Position numbers and translations under genes: made by a program
Origin: Linyphia triangularis
Lineage: Eukaryota > Arthropoda > Arachnida > Araneae > Linyphiidae
Direction of reading: 5' to 3'
Length of the DNA stretch: 64,000 bases
Assembly (NCBI GenBank): GCA_963978545.1
Contig: OZ021722.1
Span: 111,660,827-111,724,826, forward strand
Shown here: positions 50,770 to 62,194 of the stretch, piece by piece
Layout of the letters: the number at the start of each line of letters is the position of its first letter
Position numbering within the stretch: the stretch's first letter is position 1
The notes under the pieces: model-generated
What the model was told of the DNA's origin: nothing
The model's database searches: none
The model's input: only the letters and a program-made list of their open reading frames with translations

Positions 50770-53700
50770 AAATCCTCCCGTCAGCAAGGCACTCCGCTGC
50801 CTTCAAGCCAATCTGGGACGAACAAGGGCGGCTCTGACTGAGTTGCCGTTGATCGACCCAAACCTAAGCGACGTTTTCCTTTTACAGGAACCATACCTCA
50901 TAAACGGTGCCCTAACAGGCCTCCCGTTAGGTTGGAAAGTCGCGCACGTGAGCAACAGGAAGACGGCCATTGCGGTCACGAACCCGAAGCTAACTATGCT
51001 TACACTCTATGAGTCTGAGAACATCACGGCTGTGAATGTACTCGATGCAAAAAGATGTATAACATTCATATCATCTTACTTCCCATCCAGCGAGAGAATC
51101 GAACGGAGGTTGGAAGAGCTGGAGGAAGTCCTAGATAAGATACAAAATCCCCTCACTGTGATCGGAGGGGATTTCAATGCCTACCATGCACTCTGGGGCC
51201 CAGTGGGAGTGGGTCACGGAAGTGCTGCGAAAGCGCGAGGAGATGTATTGGTGGAATACCTCCTCCGCAAAGATCTGTATCTTTGGAACGATCCTGGCTC
51301 CACGGCCACGTTCGAAACGATCAACGGGAAGAGCTGGATAGACGTCACCTTGTCTAGCAGCCAATTGCTATCTCATAGCGGAACTTGGAAAGTTGTACTA
51401 TCATCGCAAAGCGATCACAACTATCTGTCATTCAGTATTGGAGACACACACTTTTGTGGGGTACCGCGACGGTACTCTTTTAACCAATACAGGTTGGGAA
51501 GGTTAGCGAAACGCATAATCCCAACCCTAACAAGTTTGATCCCTCTAATAGAATCGACAACGACAACGTCGATATTAGACGAGGTGGTGACAATGATCAC
51601 AACGGCATGTGACGAAACCCTCAGGATCAAACAGAATGACAGACCAAGTAACCCGTGGTGGGACTCAGAGTTGAGCACAATGCGCAAGAAGACAAGAGCT
51701 CTCCGGATCCGCTACCAGAAGGCAGTGGTGATGGATGAAAGAGTTCAACGTCGCGCAATATACAAAAAGGAGCAAGCTAAGTACAGATTAGCCCTTTTCT
51801 CAAAGAAAAGGGAGAGCTGGAAAAAATACTGCTCTGAGGCGACCAAGGCAAACCCTTGGACTTTGCCGTATAAGTTGGCCTGCGGAAAGCATAGTAGACC
51901 TGTAATTCTAAATGGCATCAAACGTAGCGATGGAAGTCTCACTTGCAACGAGACGGACACCATCAGCGAGATAGTTGCAGCAACATTCCCGTCGGACACG
52001 AGATCGTCTGAAACAACGAAGCAAGCGCAAATGTGGGTAAAGGCCGAAGAATATCACTGCGAAACGCAGGATCTCCCATTCATCGCATCCGAAATAAGAT
52101 GCGTGATAGAGGGATTGGCCAAGCGCAAAGCTCCGGGAATTGATGGTTTGAATCTGGAAATCATTGCGGCAATAAATACATCATTGCCCAAACTTCTGTT
52201 GGTTCTCTACAACAAGTGTCTAGCCCTAGGACACTTTCCGACGCCGTGGAAAACAGCACGTTTAGTCTTGTTCAACAAAAAGAACAAGCCCAAGGACAGC
52301 CCAACTGCTTACCGTCCCATCTGTTTGCTAAACAGTATAAGCAAAGTCCTGGATAAGCTGATTACGCAGAGACTGAGTTGTCACTTCGAGGGTAAGAAAC
52401 TACTCCGAGCGCGGCAGTTTGGTTTCCGTAAGTATCGCTCATGTAACACGGCGTTGTTTACGTTACGATGCGAGATTCAAAGACTCACGGGACGACACTC
52501 GAAGAAGTGTGTGAGTCTAATCTCCTTAGACGTCGCCGGTGCGTTCGACACTGTGTGGTGGGCGGCGGTTCGCTACTTGCTTGCAAGAGCGAACATCCCG
52601 GAGAATATCTACCGGGTCGTCAGTAGCTACCTCAGTGATCGGCGTATGGTCTACCATTCGACCTCTGTCAGTCTAGAGTTCGAAGTAACTCGAGGATGTC
52701 CGCAAGGATCATGTAGCGGTCCGTTCCTATGGAACTTGATCGCAAACGAAGCCTTGAAAACCCGTCTGCCTGCGGGAGCAAAACTACAAGCTTATGCTGA
52801 TGACATCGTGTTGTTAGTTGCCGGAGACAACAAAGTTGACGTCGAGCAAATTGGCGCTCAATCTATAGCTGCGTTAACAAGTTGGGCAAACAACTACAAG
52901 CTGAGGTTTAACTCAGCTAAGATGACAGCAATGCCGGTCACTAGTTGGAAGCGACTAGACCTGCTCAACCCGCCCGTATTCAAATACGGGAATGACCGCA
53001 TAACCCATGTGGATAAGTTCACTTATCTCGGGCTGATATGGGATAGCTCTTTGACGTTCTCGTATCACTTCAAATCGGTAAAGGAAAGGGTAGACGTCAT
53101 GGCCTACCAACTGAAGCGAACAGCTCGATCGCTGTTCAGAACAAAGCCGTATATCTTAAAATCGATATACGGAGGCGCACTTGAGAGAGTTGCCCTTTAT
53201 GGGCACGGTGCTTGGGGTTTCAAGTTAAGAAACAAGACCTTCCGTGACAATTTGAACAAGGTTCAAAGGAGATCCCTCCTTGAAGTCACGGAGGCCTACA
53301 GCACCACTTCAACATCAGGGCTCAATGTGCTGGCCGGTGTGATGCCGCTAGATAAGAGAGCCAAGATGGAACATGCCATCTTCCTTGTCAAAAGGGTTCG
53401 GTGTAGAGGTGGCCTGCAAGTGGCAGACTTGTGGGTTAAGAGCAACCAGTATGCCCATGACGTAAATGATATCGGGATCCACCCTGCGAGCAGGTACGGA
53501 ATCCCGCACGATAGTAGACTGCCACATGGCACCGGCCTGGAAATTTATACCGATGGGTCGGGGTTGGACGGAAAGTTCGGGGCGGCCTTTGTGGTCTTCC
53601 TGTACGGCCAGCAAATCGAAGTAGTTGGCGGAAGACTTCGAGACACTAAATCAGTGTTTCAATCGGAACTCGTAGCTCTGTTCCGTGCACTGAAATGGCT

Positions 53701-54358
53701 TTCTCGAACAAGAGCAGAGAAGGCCGACATCTATAGTGACTAGCTTTCAAGTCTAAAACTACTATCCAACCTCCTAACATCAAACCCATTGGTTGTTGAA
53801 ATAAAGGCACTCTATAGTGACGTCAAACGGACGTGTGACGTCCGTTTTCACTGGATTAAAGCGCACGTAGGTTGGCTCGGCAACGAGGCAGCAGACGAAG
53901 CCGCTAAAGAACAAACCCAATTGCAAGAAGTCACTTGGGTATACAGACCATTTGTGCACTCCCTCAAAGGAAAGCTCACTGCGGCAATGATGAGAGAATG
54001 GCAGAACGACTGGGACTATGAAGTAAAGGCGCGAACACTCTATGCCTTCTTCCCCAAAGTCGATTTAAAGAGACATGTAACTGGCGTTTTGGCGCAGCTA
54101 GCCAGTGGCCATGGTCGCTTCCACGAGTACTTTCACCGTGTTGGATATAACGTTGACGAAAAATGCCCTTGCGGATCAGTAGGGGACAGCGTCCATTATA
54201 TCACACGATGTGAGTTGACGGAACCCATGCGAAACAGAATCGTGTCGGTGCTCGGAGATCAGAGTACGATCTTCCACCCAATTAACGTGAACCCTTTACG
54301 GGGAATCGCCAAACTGGCGGCTGAACTACTCCCTCCAATTCCGACGCGAGGAAATTAG
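50759..54358 (+). pseudogene. A2 ORF2, single nonsense codon in RNase H
   Basis: The start is chosen at ATG 50759 (MGTKNPPVSKALRC) by the 11-nt overlap; the frame is open further upstream inside ORF1. The endonuclease is complete (LQANLG, LQEPYL, GGDFNAYHALWG, SQSDHNYLSF). The reverse transcriptase is complete (KAPGIDGLNLEII, YRPICLLNSISK, SLDVAGAFDTVWW, GCPQGSCSGP, AYADDIVLLV). RNase H has EIYTDGSGLDGKFG and FQSELVALF, and then ADIYSD is followed by TAG (53741-53743) where A1 has TCG. The frame then resumes to 54358 with FHWIKAHVGWLGNEAADEAAK and CPCGSVGDSVHYITRC. Without that one base change it would be 1199 aa. Confidence 0.93.
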
Positions 54359-55058
54359 CGACGCAGGGACTCCGTTGTAAATTAGCTAGGATGACGGAAG
54401 GGAGGTTAGTGAAACTCTTAACCGTCAGTTCTAGCGGCCCAATAGTAGCCGGAAAATAGTAGCCCCAATAGTAGTTCTCACGGTCTGTCCAATGAGAGCA
54501 ACCGAGGTGTTCAACCGTGTTCTGGAACCAACTGCTTGCAGGAGGAGACCCGGAGCGGAGTGGACTTTTTTCGATCACCGGTTGATGCGCGTGGAGAATC
54601 ACCCCCTAGTTAGGGTCTCATTCAAAAGAGTTATTAATTCATGTGTAGCTATTAAACATAAACAACGAATAACGGAACGAAACGCAGTAATCCAACTGCG
54701 CTAAGTCCAAACATTCAATGTCAATGTTCCGGCAACTTAGTCTCCTCTAAGTTGCCATAGGTGTCGCACATCAGTGGGTAACCGCTCAGAGTCGCGACAT
54801 TCTGAAGAAGCAGTGGTCGTCGAAGATCTGTCGACACAAGCTCTTCACAGAGATATGATGCCTATCTATGTCAAGTACAGCCGGTACCGAAAGTAAGGTG
54901 CCGACTTGACAGTGGTTGGAAACAGCCGCTGGTATGTTTCTGGTCAACTACCAAGGTAGTGACTAGCTAAAGTAGTGCGATGCTTACTCCCAGGACCGTA
55001 GGCCTTTCCTCTGATACGCTTCGTGCGTGGTATTGGAGCCTGCGGCTCCCCTGATCTC
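54359..55058 (+). other. A2 3' UTR
   Basis: 700 nt colinear with the A1 3' UTR. No coding content and no AATAAA-hairpin module of the RT-site type. Confidence 0.65.
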
Positions 55059-55074
55059 TGTCTATCCCTATCTA
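55059..55074 (+). other. R1-target-like sequence after A2
   Basis: TGTCTATCCCTATCTA, an altered form of TGTCCCTATCTACT, the 14-bp duplication known for R1. Confidence 0.6.
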
Positions 55075-55077
55075 GGG

Positions 55078-55141
55078 GCGGGAGTAATTATGACTCTCTT
55101 AAAGTAGCCAAATGCCTCGTCATTTAATTCGTGACGCGCAT
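55078..55141 (+). rRNA. 28S rRNA fragment covering the R2 target
   Basis: A 64-bp match to conserved 28S: GGGAGTAATTATGACTCTC, then TTAAAGTAGCCAAATGCC (usual form TTAAGGTAGCC) and GTGACGCGCAT. It ends about 24 nt before the normal R1 cleavage point. It is a piece of 28S between two R1-type elements, not a functional gene. Confidence 0.88.
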
Positions 55142-55258
55142 TTGGCCTTGACCGGACAGAGGGCATAGTTTGGTAGAGACGTATCACCCCCTTCTCGTGG
55201 GTCTCGCTGTAAGTAACCGACCTCGGTCGGAGAAACTAAGAGTGATTAAGTCTCTACC

Positions 55259-55640
55259 AGCAGGAAAAGTTGCGCTACTAACACCAGCGATGGCTCGAGC
55301 TTAAGAGCCTCCTTGAAAGTAACCGACGATTGAGCAGTGAAGTCCACTTTAGCTCAAACCGGCGAAATCAAGTGCAAAACTTTTCCACAAGGAAAATTGC
55401 GCTACCAACACCAGCGATGGTTCGAATATCAGAGCCTCCTTGAAAGTAACCGACGATTGAGCAGTGTGATCCACTTTAGCTCAAACCGGCGAAATCAAGT
55501 GCAATATTTTCCCAAAAAGGAACATTGCGCTACCAACACCAGCGACGACTCCAGCACGAGAGTCTCCTTGAAAGTAACCGACGATTGAGCAGTGTGAACC
55601 ACTTTAGCTCAAACCGGCGAAATCAAGTGCAATCACTTCC
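55259..55640 (+). repeat. 128-bp tandem repeat in the B leader, 3 units
   Basis: AACCGACGATTGAGCAGTG recurs at 55321, 55448 and 55576; other shared parts are AAACCGGCGAAATCAAGTGC and TTGCGCTAC. A related single unit occurs after B at about 61600-61690. Confidence 0.85.
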
Positions 55641-56522
55641 TTCAATGCTGACACACTGAAGGCAGTCAATGAGTGTGCTCAGCAGTAAATGGTAAGTGGT
55701 GTTCGGACGCACTGCTGTGTCCAAACTTTATTGGCAATGTTATCCAAGAAGGTGTACTTGGAATCTGTTCTTTAACTAGTTAGTAGTTTCACCCTACTAT
55801 CCCTAAATTTGCTCTATCCCATCCTAGGGAGAGTTGCTGTCTGCGTATAAAGGGAAAGGCTGCCAAGTCAGCCTGTCGAAAGGTAGGCAGTCAAGGGTCG
55901 CCCAACCCAGAAGTGCGTAGCTCGACACTTCTTAGTCTGTGTTGTATTTGTCCTTTCTGCGTCCGAACGCTATATAGTTCGGACTTTGTTGGCGCTTTAT
56001 TATCCAAGAAGTGGTACTTGGAGTTGGTTCTTTGTTTATCAGGAGTATTTACCACATATTCTAGTAAGCGGCGTAAATGGAAAAGGGTTTATCTACCGCG
56101 CGGTGGCCCAAAGGGTGTATCCCGCCCCCAAAAATACACTGGCGTTTAGCCTGGCAAAAGGTAGAGCTCGTTCCCGAGGATGAGCAGGAGGGTGCGGAAG
56201 TCATCCGTCAATGAGAAACTGACAGCAACGGAATAACTCTACGGGGATTCTACCATTGCTAGTGGATGAAGAAAGGGATGGCCCAGGTACGTTCCCAAGT
56301 ACCTGCCCTGAACGGACGGAGTCTATGATCGATGCTGGTTTCGACGGTTTCTCTCCGGTTTCCTAAACCGTGAGCCGCCTGCACAGGTGGTAAAACATCC
56401 CAGACTATTGCAATATGGGAGATGTCGGCCCGCCATAGCGAGGGTCGTTGTTGTGCCGTGGCTTGGTAACCCGCGAAAGAGGTGAACCCGTAGGGAACAG
56501 CGTTAAGTTGCCACCCCCCAAT
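55641..56522 (+). promoter_or_regulatory. B 5' leader, non-repeat part
   Basis: It shares blocks with A leaders: GCTCGACACTTCTTAGTCTG near 55919, CCGCGCGGTGGCCCAAAG near 56096, and AATAACTCTACGGGG near 56231. It also contains short inverted repeats. No ORF is supported. Confidence 0.6.
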
Positions 56523-57601
56523 ATGAATAAAGTTAGTTATAGTTTTCAGATTATGGCTAACGCATCTACATTAGATACCGAATGCGAAAGGAGCGTAGGA
56601 CACGGGGCTGTGGGAAACCCCGGGTCCGAAACTCCACCACGGGTGCTGGATGAAACAATGAGCGATGGCGAGCTTGATGGGCAGAGTCCGCGGCGAGTAA
56701 AGGACTTGACGGAGAGGTGTATGGCAAGAATACGTAAGCGGATACGTAGAGACGAGCTGCAAAGTGCTGCGAGGAGTGAACAAAAGGTTGGCATGGCAAG
56801 CCAATCCTCCTCCAGCATGGTTAATGCAGTTCGTGCCATAAGGCCGAGTGTGTCGAGTAGCGACAGTGACGAAGCTGGTTCTGAACCTAAACCTCTCCCT
56901 AAGAGAGTGAGCAAGAAGAGCGCGCCCAAAAAGGAAAGTCTCCTAAAGACTCCTGCTCAAGTTCAGAAGAAGACTTCCGGGAAAGCTAAGGGGGAAGCGC
57001 CCGGACGGGTTTGCACCCGCCAGAAAACACTGGAGTCGGAAGAAAGCAGGAGACTGCACGAGGTGGTTGAGGACATCTCAAAGCAGAACCGAGAGCTGAG
57101 GGAGAAGGTCGAAAGACTGGAAGCCTTGCTCAAGGGACTGACTGAGAGGTGTAGCTGCGGGAAGGTACCTGAACAACCGGTACCATTGACCGTTCCGAAG
57201 CCACCAATATCTAAACCGGCGCAGCAAACTTATGCCAATAAGGTTGCCACCGGGGCTAATGCTGAACCACGAGCAGGGACCAGCACGGAAACCCATCCGG
57301 GTGAAAGTGACTGGACCATCGTTCGAGGCAAAAAGCAGAAAAAGGGAAAAAGTGCTATCGCTTCGGACATGGCCAAAGAGAGTGTGGCGAAGAAAGGCAA
57401 TGCTGCTCTTTCTGTCGCGGGCACCATAATTACAGAAATTGCAAAGTGCGAGACGATAAAGTTACCTGCAGAACCTGCTGCGAGAGTAACGAGTACTTTG
57501 GGACCAAGTACAAGGTCTCCCACTGCGCGGTTGACTCCAATTGTCCGTCTCTGTTAAGGGAAAAACGGAGGATAAAAGAAAGAACTGACTATGGGTTCTA
57601 A
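56523..57601 (+). pseudogene. B ORF1, large internal deletion with frameshift
   Basis: The likely start is ATG 56523 (MNKVSYSFQIMANAS); an in-frame ATG at 56448 lies in leader-like sequence. The N-terminal half is preserved, with a coiled-coil-like LHEVVEDISKQNRELREKV and CSCGKV as in A2. Near 57400 the sequence jumps from KKGNAAL to codons of the second knuckle (CRGHHNYRNC) in another frame, skipping roughly 170-190 residues including the VYPTSDRF block and the first knuckle. The shifted frame carries CRTC...H...C and ends KERTDYGF at the TAA 57599-57601, overlapping ORF2 by 11 nt. The unshifted frame stops at 57557. Confidence 0.88.
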
Positions 57602-60600
57602 CCCCAAAATCAGCTCTGCACTCCGGTGCTTGCAGGCAAACTTGGGGAGGTCAAAGGTGGCCACTTGCGACCTTCCCCTAATCGCCCTGAACTTAGTCGA
57701 CGTTCTCCTACTGCAGGAGCCATACTTGTTAGACGGAGCCTTCATTGGTCTTCCGCTTAGTTGGAAAGTCGCACACGTGAGTAATGGGAAGACGGCTATC
57801 TTGGTCACGAACCCAAAACTAACAATGCAAACACTCTATGAGTCCACTAACATCACGGCTGTGAATGTTATGGATGCAGTCAGATGCGTAACCTTCGTAT
57901 CAACCTACTTTCCGCTTAGCGAGAGAATCGAACCTCACCTGGGTGTGTTAGAGGACGTTCTAGACAAATACAGGAACCCCTCCATCCTAATCGGTGGTGA
58001 CTTTAATGCTCGGCACGAGCTTTGGGGACCTGTCGGCGCAAGCCACTTCAACGTCCGACGGGGAGAAGCTCTAGTCGAGTTTATTCTCCGGAAGGACCTA
58101 TTTGTTTGGAACGACCCATCCTCCGATCCCACGTTCGAAACGATCAATGGAAAGAGCTGGATAGACGTCACCTTATCCAGTGACAGACTGCTAGCCCACT
58201 GCGACACTTGGAAAGTTGAAAGATCCTGCCACAGCGATCATAACTTTCTGTCGTTCAGTATCGGAAACACAGTTTACTGTGGTGTACCGCGACGGTACTC
58301 CTTCAACCGGTACAGACTAGGAAGGATGGCCAAAAACCTCCGACCCAAGTTACTTGTTTTGATTCCGGAGATTGATTCGGCTCTGTCGAAAAAATCAATG
58401 GACGAGGTGGTGATAAAGCTCACTAAGACCATTGTGTCTGAATGTGACAAAACCCTCAAAATCAAAACGAACGAAAAAAGAAGTCGTCCGTGGTGGGACC
58501 AAGAGCTGCTTGTGCTCCGGAAGAAGACGCGAGCCCTCAGACTTAGGTCATCCGATACAGATGAGCGAGCGCTTCGAAGGACTTTGTATAAAAAGGGCGC
58601 AGCAGAATACCGGCGAAACATTTTTGAAAAGAAACGGAGTAGCTGGAACAAGTTCTGCATCAACGTGTCCAAGTCTAGTCCCTGGAAACTACCGTATAAA
58701 ATTGGTGCTAACAAAACACGGAAAGCAACCGTTCTCGGAAGCATAGAACGGGCAGACGGGTCTGTCACGTGTGACGAAAATGAGACTATTGATGAAATAG
58801 TCCAAGCACTCTTTCCGCAGGACACCACCGTTGGTGAAACGGTGGAACAGCAGAACATGCGCTTTGTCGCGGCAAACTACGAAGGAGCTCAGACCGACCT
58901 CGATTTCACAAAGACCGAGATCCGAGGCGTGATCAAAAGTCTGGCAAAGAGGAAAGCTCCGGGTTTGGATGGACTTAATCTCGAAGTCATCGAGACGGTA
59001 AACAATACCTGCCCATCAGTCCTCCTTACCCTCTTCAACAAGTGCTTAGAACTAGGCGTTTTTCCGACCAACTGAAAAACAGCACGTCTAGTTCTCTTCA
59101 ATAAACCGCACAGACCCACGTCACACCCACGCAGCTACCTGCCGATTTGCTTACTCGCCTCAGTAAGCAAAGTGTTTGACAAGCTCATAACACAACGGTT
59201 GTTCTTCCACTATCGTGTTAAAGAGTTGTTGAGTCCTCGACAGTTTGGATTCCGACCTTTTCAATCGTGCGACACCGCACACTTTAACATGATTACTGAA
59301 ATCCAGCAACACCACGCCCAACGACAACGGGTAAGTGTCATTTCACTTGATGTTGCTGGCGCTTTCGACACTGTTTGGTGGCCGGCAGTAATGTTCCTCC
59401 TCGCGAGAGCAGAATGTCCGGATAACATCTTCAGAGTCATTGATAGCTACCTCAACGAACGACGGTTAGTGTACAGTACGACCTCGACTAGCCGAACCTA
59501 TGACGTGGAAAGAGGCTGCCCTCAAGGTTCGTGCAGCGGCCCATTCCTCTGGAACCTTATTGCCGACGAAGCATTAAGAATGTCCCTTCCAGCAGGAGCT
59601 TCGCTTCAAGCGTATGCCGATGACTTAGTCCTAGTCATAGCGGGAGTTAGCAAGAGCGCAATAGAAACTATTGGTACTCAAGCTCTCTCTCAATTGGCAG
59701 AATGGGCAAGTAAGTTCAAATTGGTCTTCAATCCATCGAAGATGACTGCCATGCCGGTCACTTACTACAGGAGACTAGATCCTCTTGGTCCACCGGTCTT
59801 CTACTATCAAGGGACCCAGATTGCTCATGTTAACCAGTTCAAGTACCTGGGAGTAGTCTGGGATAGTAGTCTAACTTTTACTTCCCACTTCAAGTGGGTA
59901 AAAGACCGAGTCGATAAAACGGCCATGCAACTCAAACGAGTAGCTAAGTGCCTATACCGAGTACGACATGACCTGCTGAAGAGCATTTACGTTGGAGCTT
60001 TGGAAAGGGTAGCCCTCTTTGGCTACGGCGCTTGGGGCTTCAAGCTCAAAAACGCCACCTTTCGCAAAAACCTGGTGAAAATTCAGAGGAGACCCCTCAT
60101 GGGTATCACCGGCACTTACTGTACCACCTCGACGGTGGCGCTCAACGTAATTGCTGGCATTCTCCCTCTCGACAAGAGGGCCAGCTTGGAGTATACGGAG
60201 TTCCTCATCGCACGGGTGAAAGTGGCAGAAGAATTCCTAATTGACCACAAATTGATCTCTAGTACTCAATTTGAACACGACCTAGATGGCGGGGTTTTCC
60301 ATCCCGCCACTAGATGGGGCATAAGTTTTGATAAGGAGCCACCAGTTGGCGAAGGCGTTGAGATCTATACTGACGGTTCGGGATTGGACGGTCGATACGG
60401 AGCAGCCTATGTGGTCCACTATTTTGGTGCCACAATTGAAGAACGTAGGGGAAGGCTGATGGATACCGCCTCGGTATTCATGGCGGAGCTTGCCGCCCTC
60501 ATCGAGGCATATAAATGGATAGCCCGTCATAGCCCCGCGGTAGCTAACATTTATTCGGACTCCTTGTCCAGCCTCAAACTATTATCCAATCCGAATGCAG

Positions 60601-61172
60601 TCAACCCACTAGTACAGATCATCAAAACTCTATGCCTCCAGGTAATGGACACAACGGTGGTCAAAGTTCATTGGATAAAGGCGCACGTGGGTTGGGTCGG
60701 CAATGAACAAGCCGACAAGGCAGCAAAAGAGGGCACACAAGAGCAGTGTACCTCTTGGAATTACAAACCACTCATCTCGTCGCTGAAGGGGATCCTAAAA
60801 CGCTCCAAAATGGAACACTGGCAGAGTGAATGGGATTACGGAGAAAAAGGGCGGACGCTCTATTACTTCTTCCCAAAGGTACGACTCGATCGTTTACTAA
60901 CCGGACCCCTAGCCCAGCTAGCGACCGGTCACGGGCGTTTTCACGCCTACTTCCATCGGTTCAACCACCGAGTCACGGAAGAATGCCCGTGCGGGATGAT
61001 TGGAGATAGTATTCATTACGTCACCAACTGCATCCTCACAGAGTCAATCAGGAACAGGATAGTAACGGTTAGAGGGGACCCCAGCACGATCTTTCATCCG
61101 GTAAATGCGACACACCTCCGGGAAATCGCACTACTGGTGAAGAACTTGTTGCCCCAGTTACCACCACGATGA
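57591..61172 (+). pseudogene. B ORF2, single nonsense codon in the reverse transcriptase region
   Basis: ATG is at 57591 (MGSNPKISSALRCLQANLG). The endonuclease has LQEPYL, TYFPLSERI, GGDFNARHELWG and SCHSDHNFLSF. KAPGLDGLNLEVI follows, then TGA at 59073-59075 (FPTN then stop; A2 has Trp in the W-K-T-A context). The same frame continues with YLPICLLASVSK, SLDVAGAFDTVWW, GCPQGSCSGP and AYADDLVLVI. RNase H has EIYTDGSGLDGRYG, FMAELAALI, IYSDSLSSL and VHWIKAHVGWVGNEQADKAAK. The zinc motif is CPCGMIGDSIHYVTNC. Only one point change separates it from an open frame. Confidence 0.92.
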
Positions 61173-61522
61173 CCCCTAGTACTGAAAGGCGAGGGCCACT
61201 TTAAGTACAGTGTTCAATCCCACGACGGTGATTGCTTACACGTTTAGTTCTGCAGCTCGCAAGGGCTTGAGCTCGAAGATGAACTGGTACTGGTTGAACT
61301 ACAGCCATGTCTCTTCAAGATATAATGATGACTAAGTTAGCAAGTCAGTGAATGATAAACTAACTCTGTCAGGTTTAGCTTGGGTTGGAAACAACCGCTG
61401 TAAATAACAGGTCCAACACTAGAAGTAGTGTAGCTTAATGGTGGTAGTAACTTTCCCAGGATCCCGGCGTACGCTTATTATGTGCTTGTTCACGGTATTG
61501 CAGCCGGGACGCCCTGTATTTC
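61173..61522 (+). other. B 3' UTR
   Basis: 350 nt, partly alignable with A UTRs (GGAAACAACCGCTG...GTAGTG). It ends directly before the R1 target. Confidence 0.65.
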
Positions 61523-61536
61523 TGTCCCTATCTACT
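61523..61536 (+). repeat. Perfect R1 target copy after B
   Basis: TGTCCCTATCTACT, identical to the 14-bp duplication known for R1 in 28S. Confidence 0.8.
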
Positions 61537-61956
61537 GGAGGGAGCAGCGGTGGATGCTTTTGGCCTTTGAGCCTCCCTCACCGGCTGGTTGCAGAGGAAG
61601 AATCGCCTCCTTCAAGTGGGTCCCTCCGTTAGTAACCGACGATAGTGCAGTGTTTAGTCAACATTAGCCTAACCGGTGAACAGAGAGCGATTAATTCCTT
61701 TGTAGTAATGGCGAAGTCCAGACCAAATAGGGTCGGAAGGACTTAGCCGGCTACCAAATGCAAGCAGAACTGACGGTGTTTCAAATTTAAATTCGAGTAA
61801 CATAAAGTGGACAAAGTTCCAATAATAACAGGAAAGTTTATATTCAAGGAGCTTTGTTCCTAGGGTTTCTCATGAAATCTTATCCCATTAAATTTTATGT
61901 TGCCTGCCGTTATGCCCACGGTACCTTGTGTACTTAGAACGGCTGAAACACCCTAA
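61537..61956 (+). other. C: 5' fragment of another R1-type element, then unrecognised sequence
   Basis: About 61600-61690 resembles one unit of the B leader repeat (TAGTAACCGACGATAGTGC, then CTAACCGGTGAACAGAG). From about 61770 the sequence is AT-rich and not recognised. No ORF is supported. Confidence 0.45.
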
Positions 61957-61990
61957 ATTGACGAATCCCCGGCCGGGGCGCCCCGTCAAT
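61957..61990 (+). other. Perfect-armed hairpin
   Basis: ATTGACG and CGTCAAT bracket the GC-rich self-complementary core CCCCGGCCGGGG. It sits at the boundary between C and the A3 upstream region. Confidence 0.6.
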
Positions 61991-62194
61991 GTCAGTGTCC
62001 GGTGCAATAGTCCTAAGTGCCGAGGAAAAATCAGGATCGGTTGTGCTGTTTGTGTGCTTTAACGGTAGTTCATCGGCCGTTAGCGGTATGGATAAACCCA
62101 TTACCGGCATGTTGATTCCTGTTGTCGACATGCGCCGTTTCCACATTAATAGTCCATTAACGAGTGTCAATAAAGACATCTCGGGACTGATGGA
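61991..62194 (+). other. A3 upstream spacer
   Basis: Colinear with 47262-47450, including the GGATCGGTTGTGCTG motif. No gene is seen. Confidence 0.6.

Larger units (their letters stand above)
48111..55058 (+). mobile_element. A2: near-complete R1-clade element (R1-type site)
   Basis: It has a leader, intact ORF1, ORF2 with one stop codon, and a 700-nt 3' UTR. The 5' limit is uncertain, because the hairpin repeats at 47451-48110 may also belong to it. The 3' side reads TGTCTATCCCTATCTA, close to the R1 target. Confidence 0.85.
55142..61522 (+). mobile_element. B: R1-clade element (R1-type site), related to A, decayed
   Basis: It has a repeat-bearing leader, an internally deleted ORF1, ORF2 with one stop, and a 3' UTR ending at a perfect R1 target. 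The ORF2 protein is clearly diverged from A, but domain order and leader blocks are the same. Confidence 0.87.

Noticed and set aside
61957..61990. Intrinsic transcription terminator
   Set aside because: No T run follows and bacterial-type terminators are not expected here.
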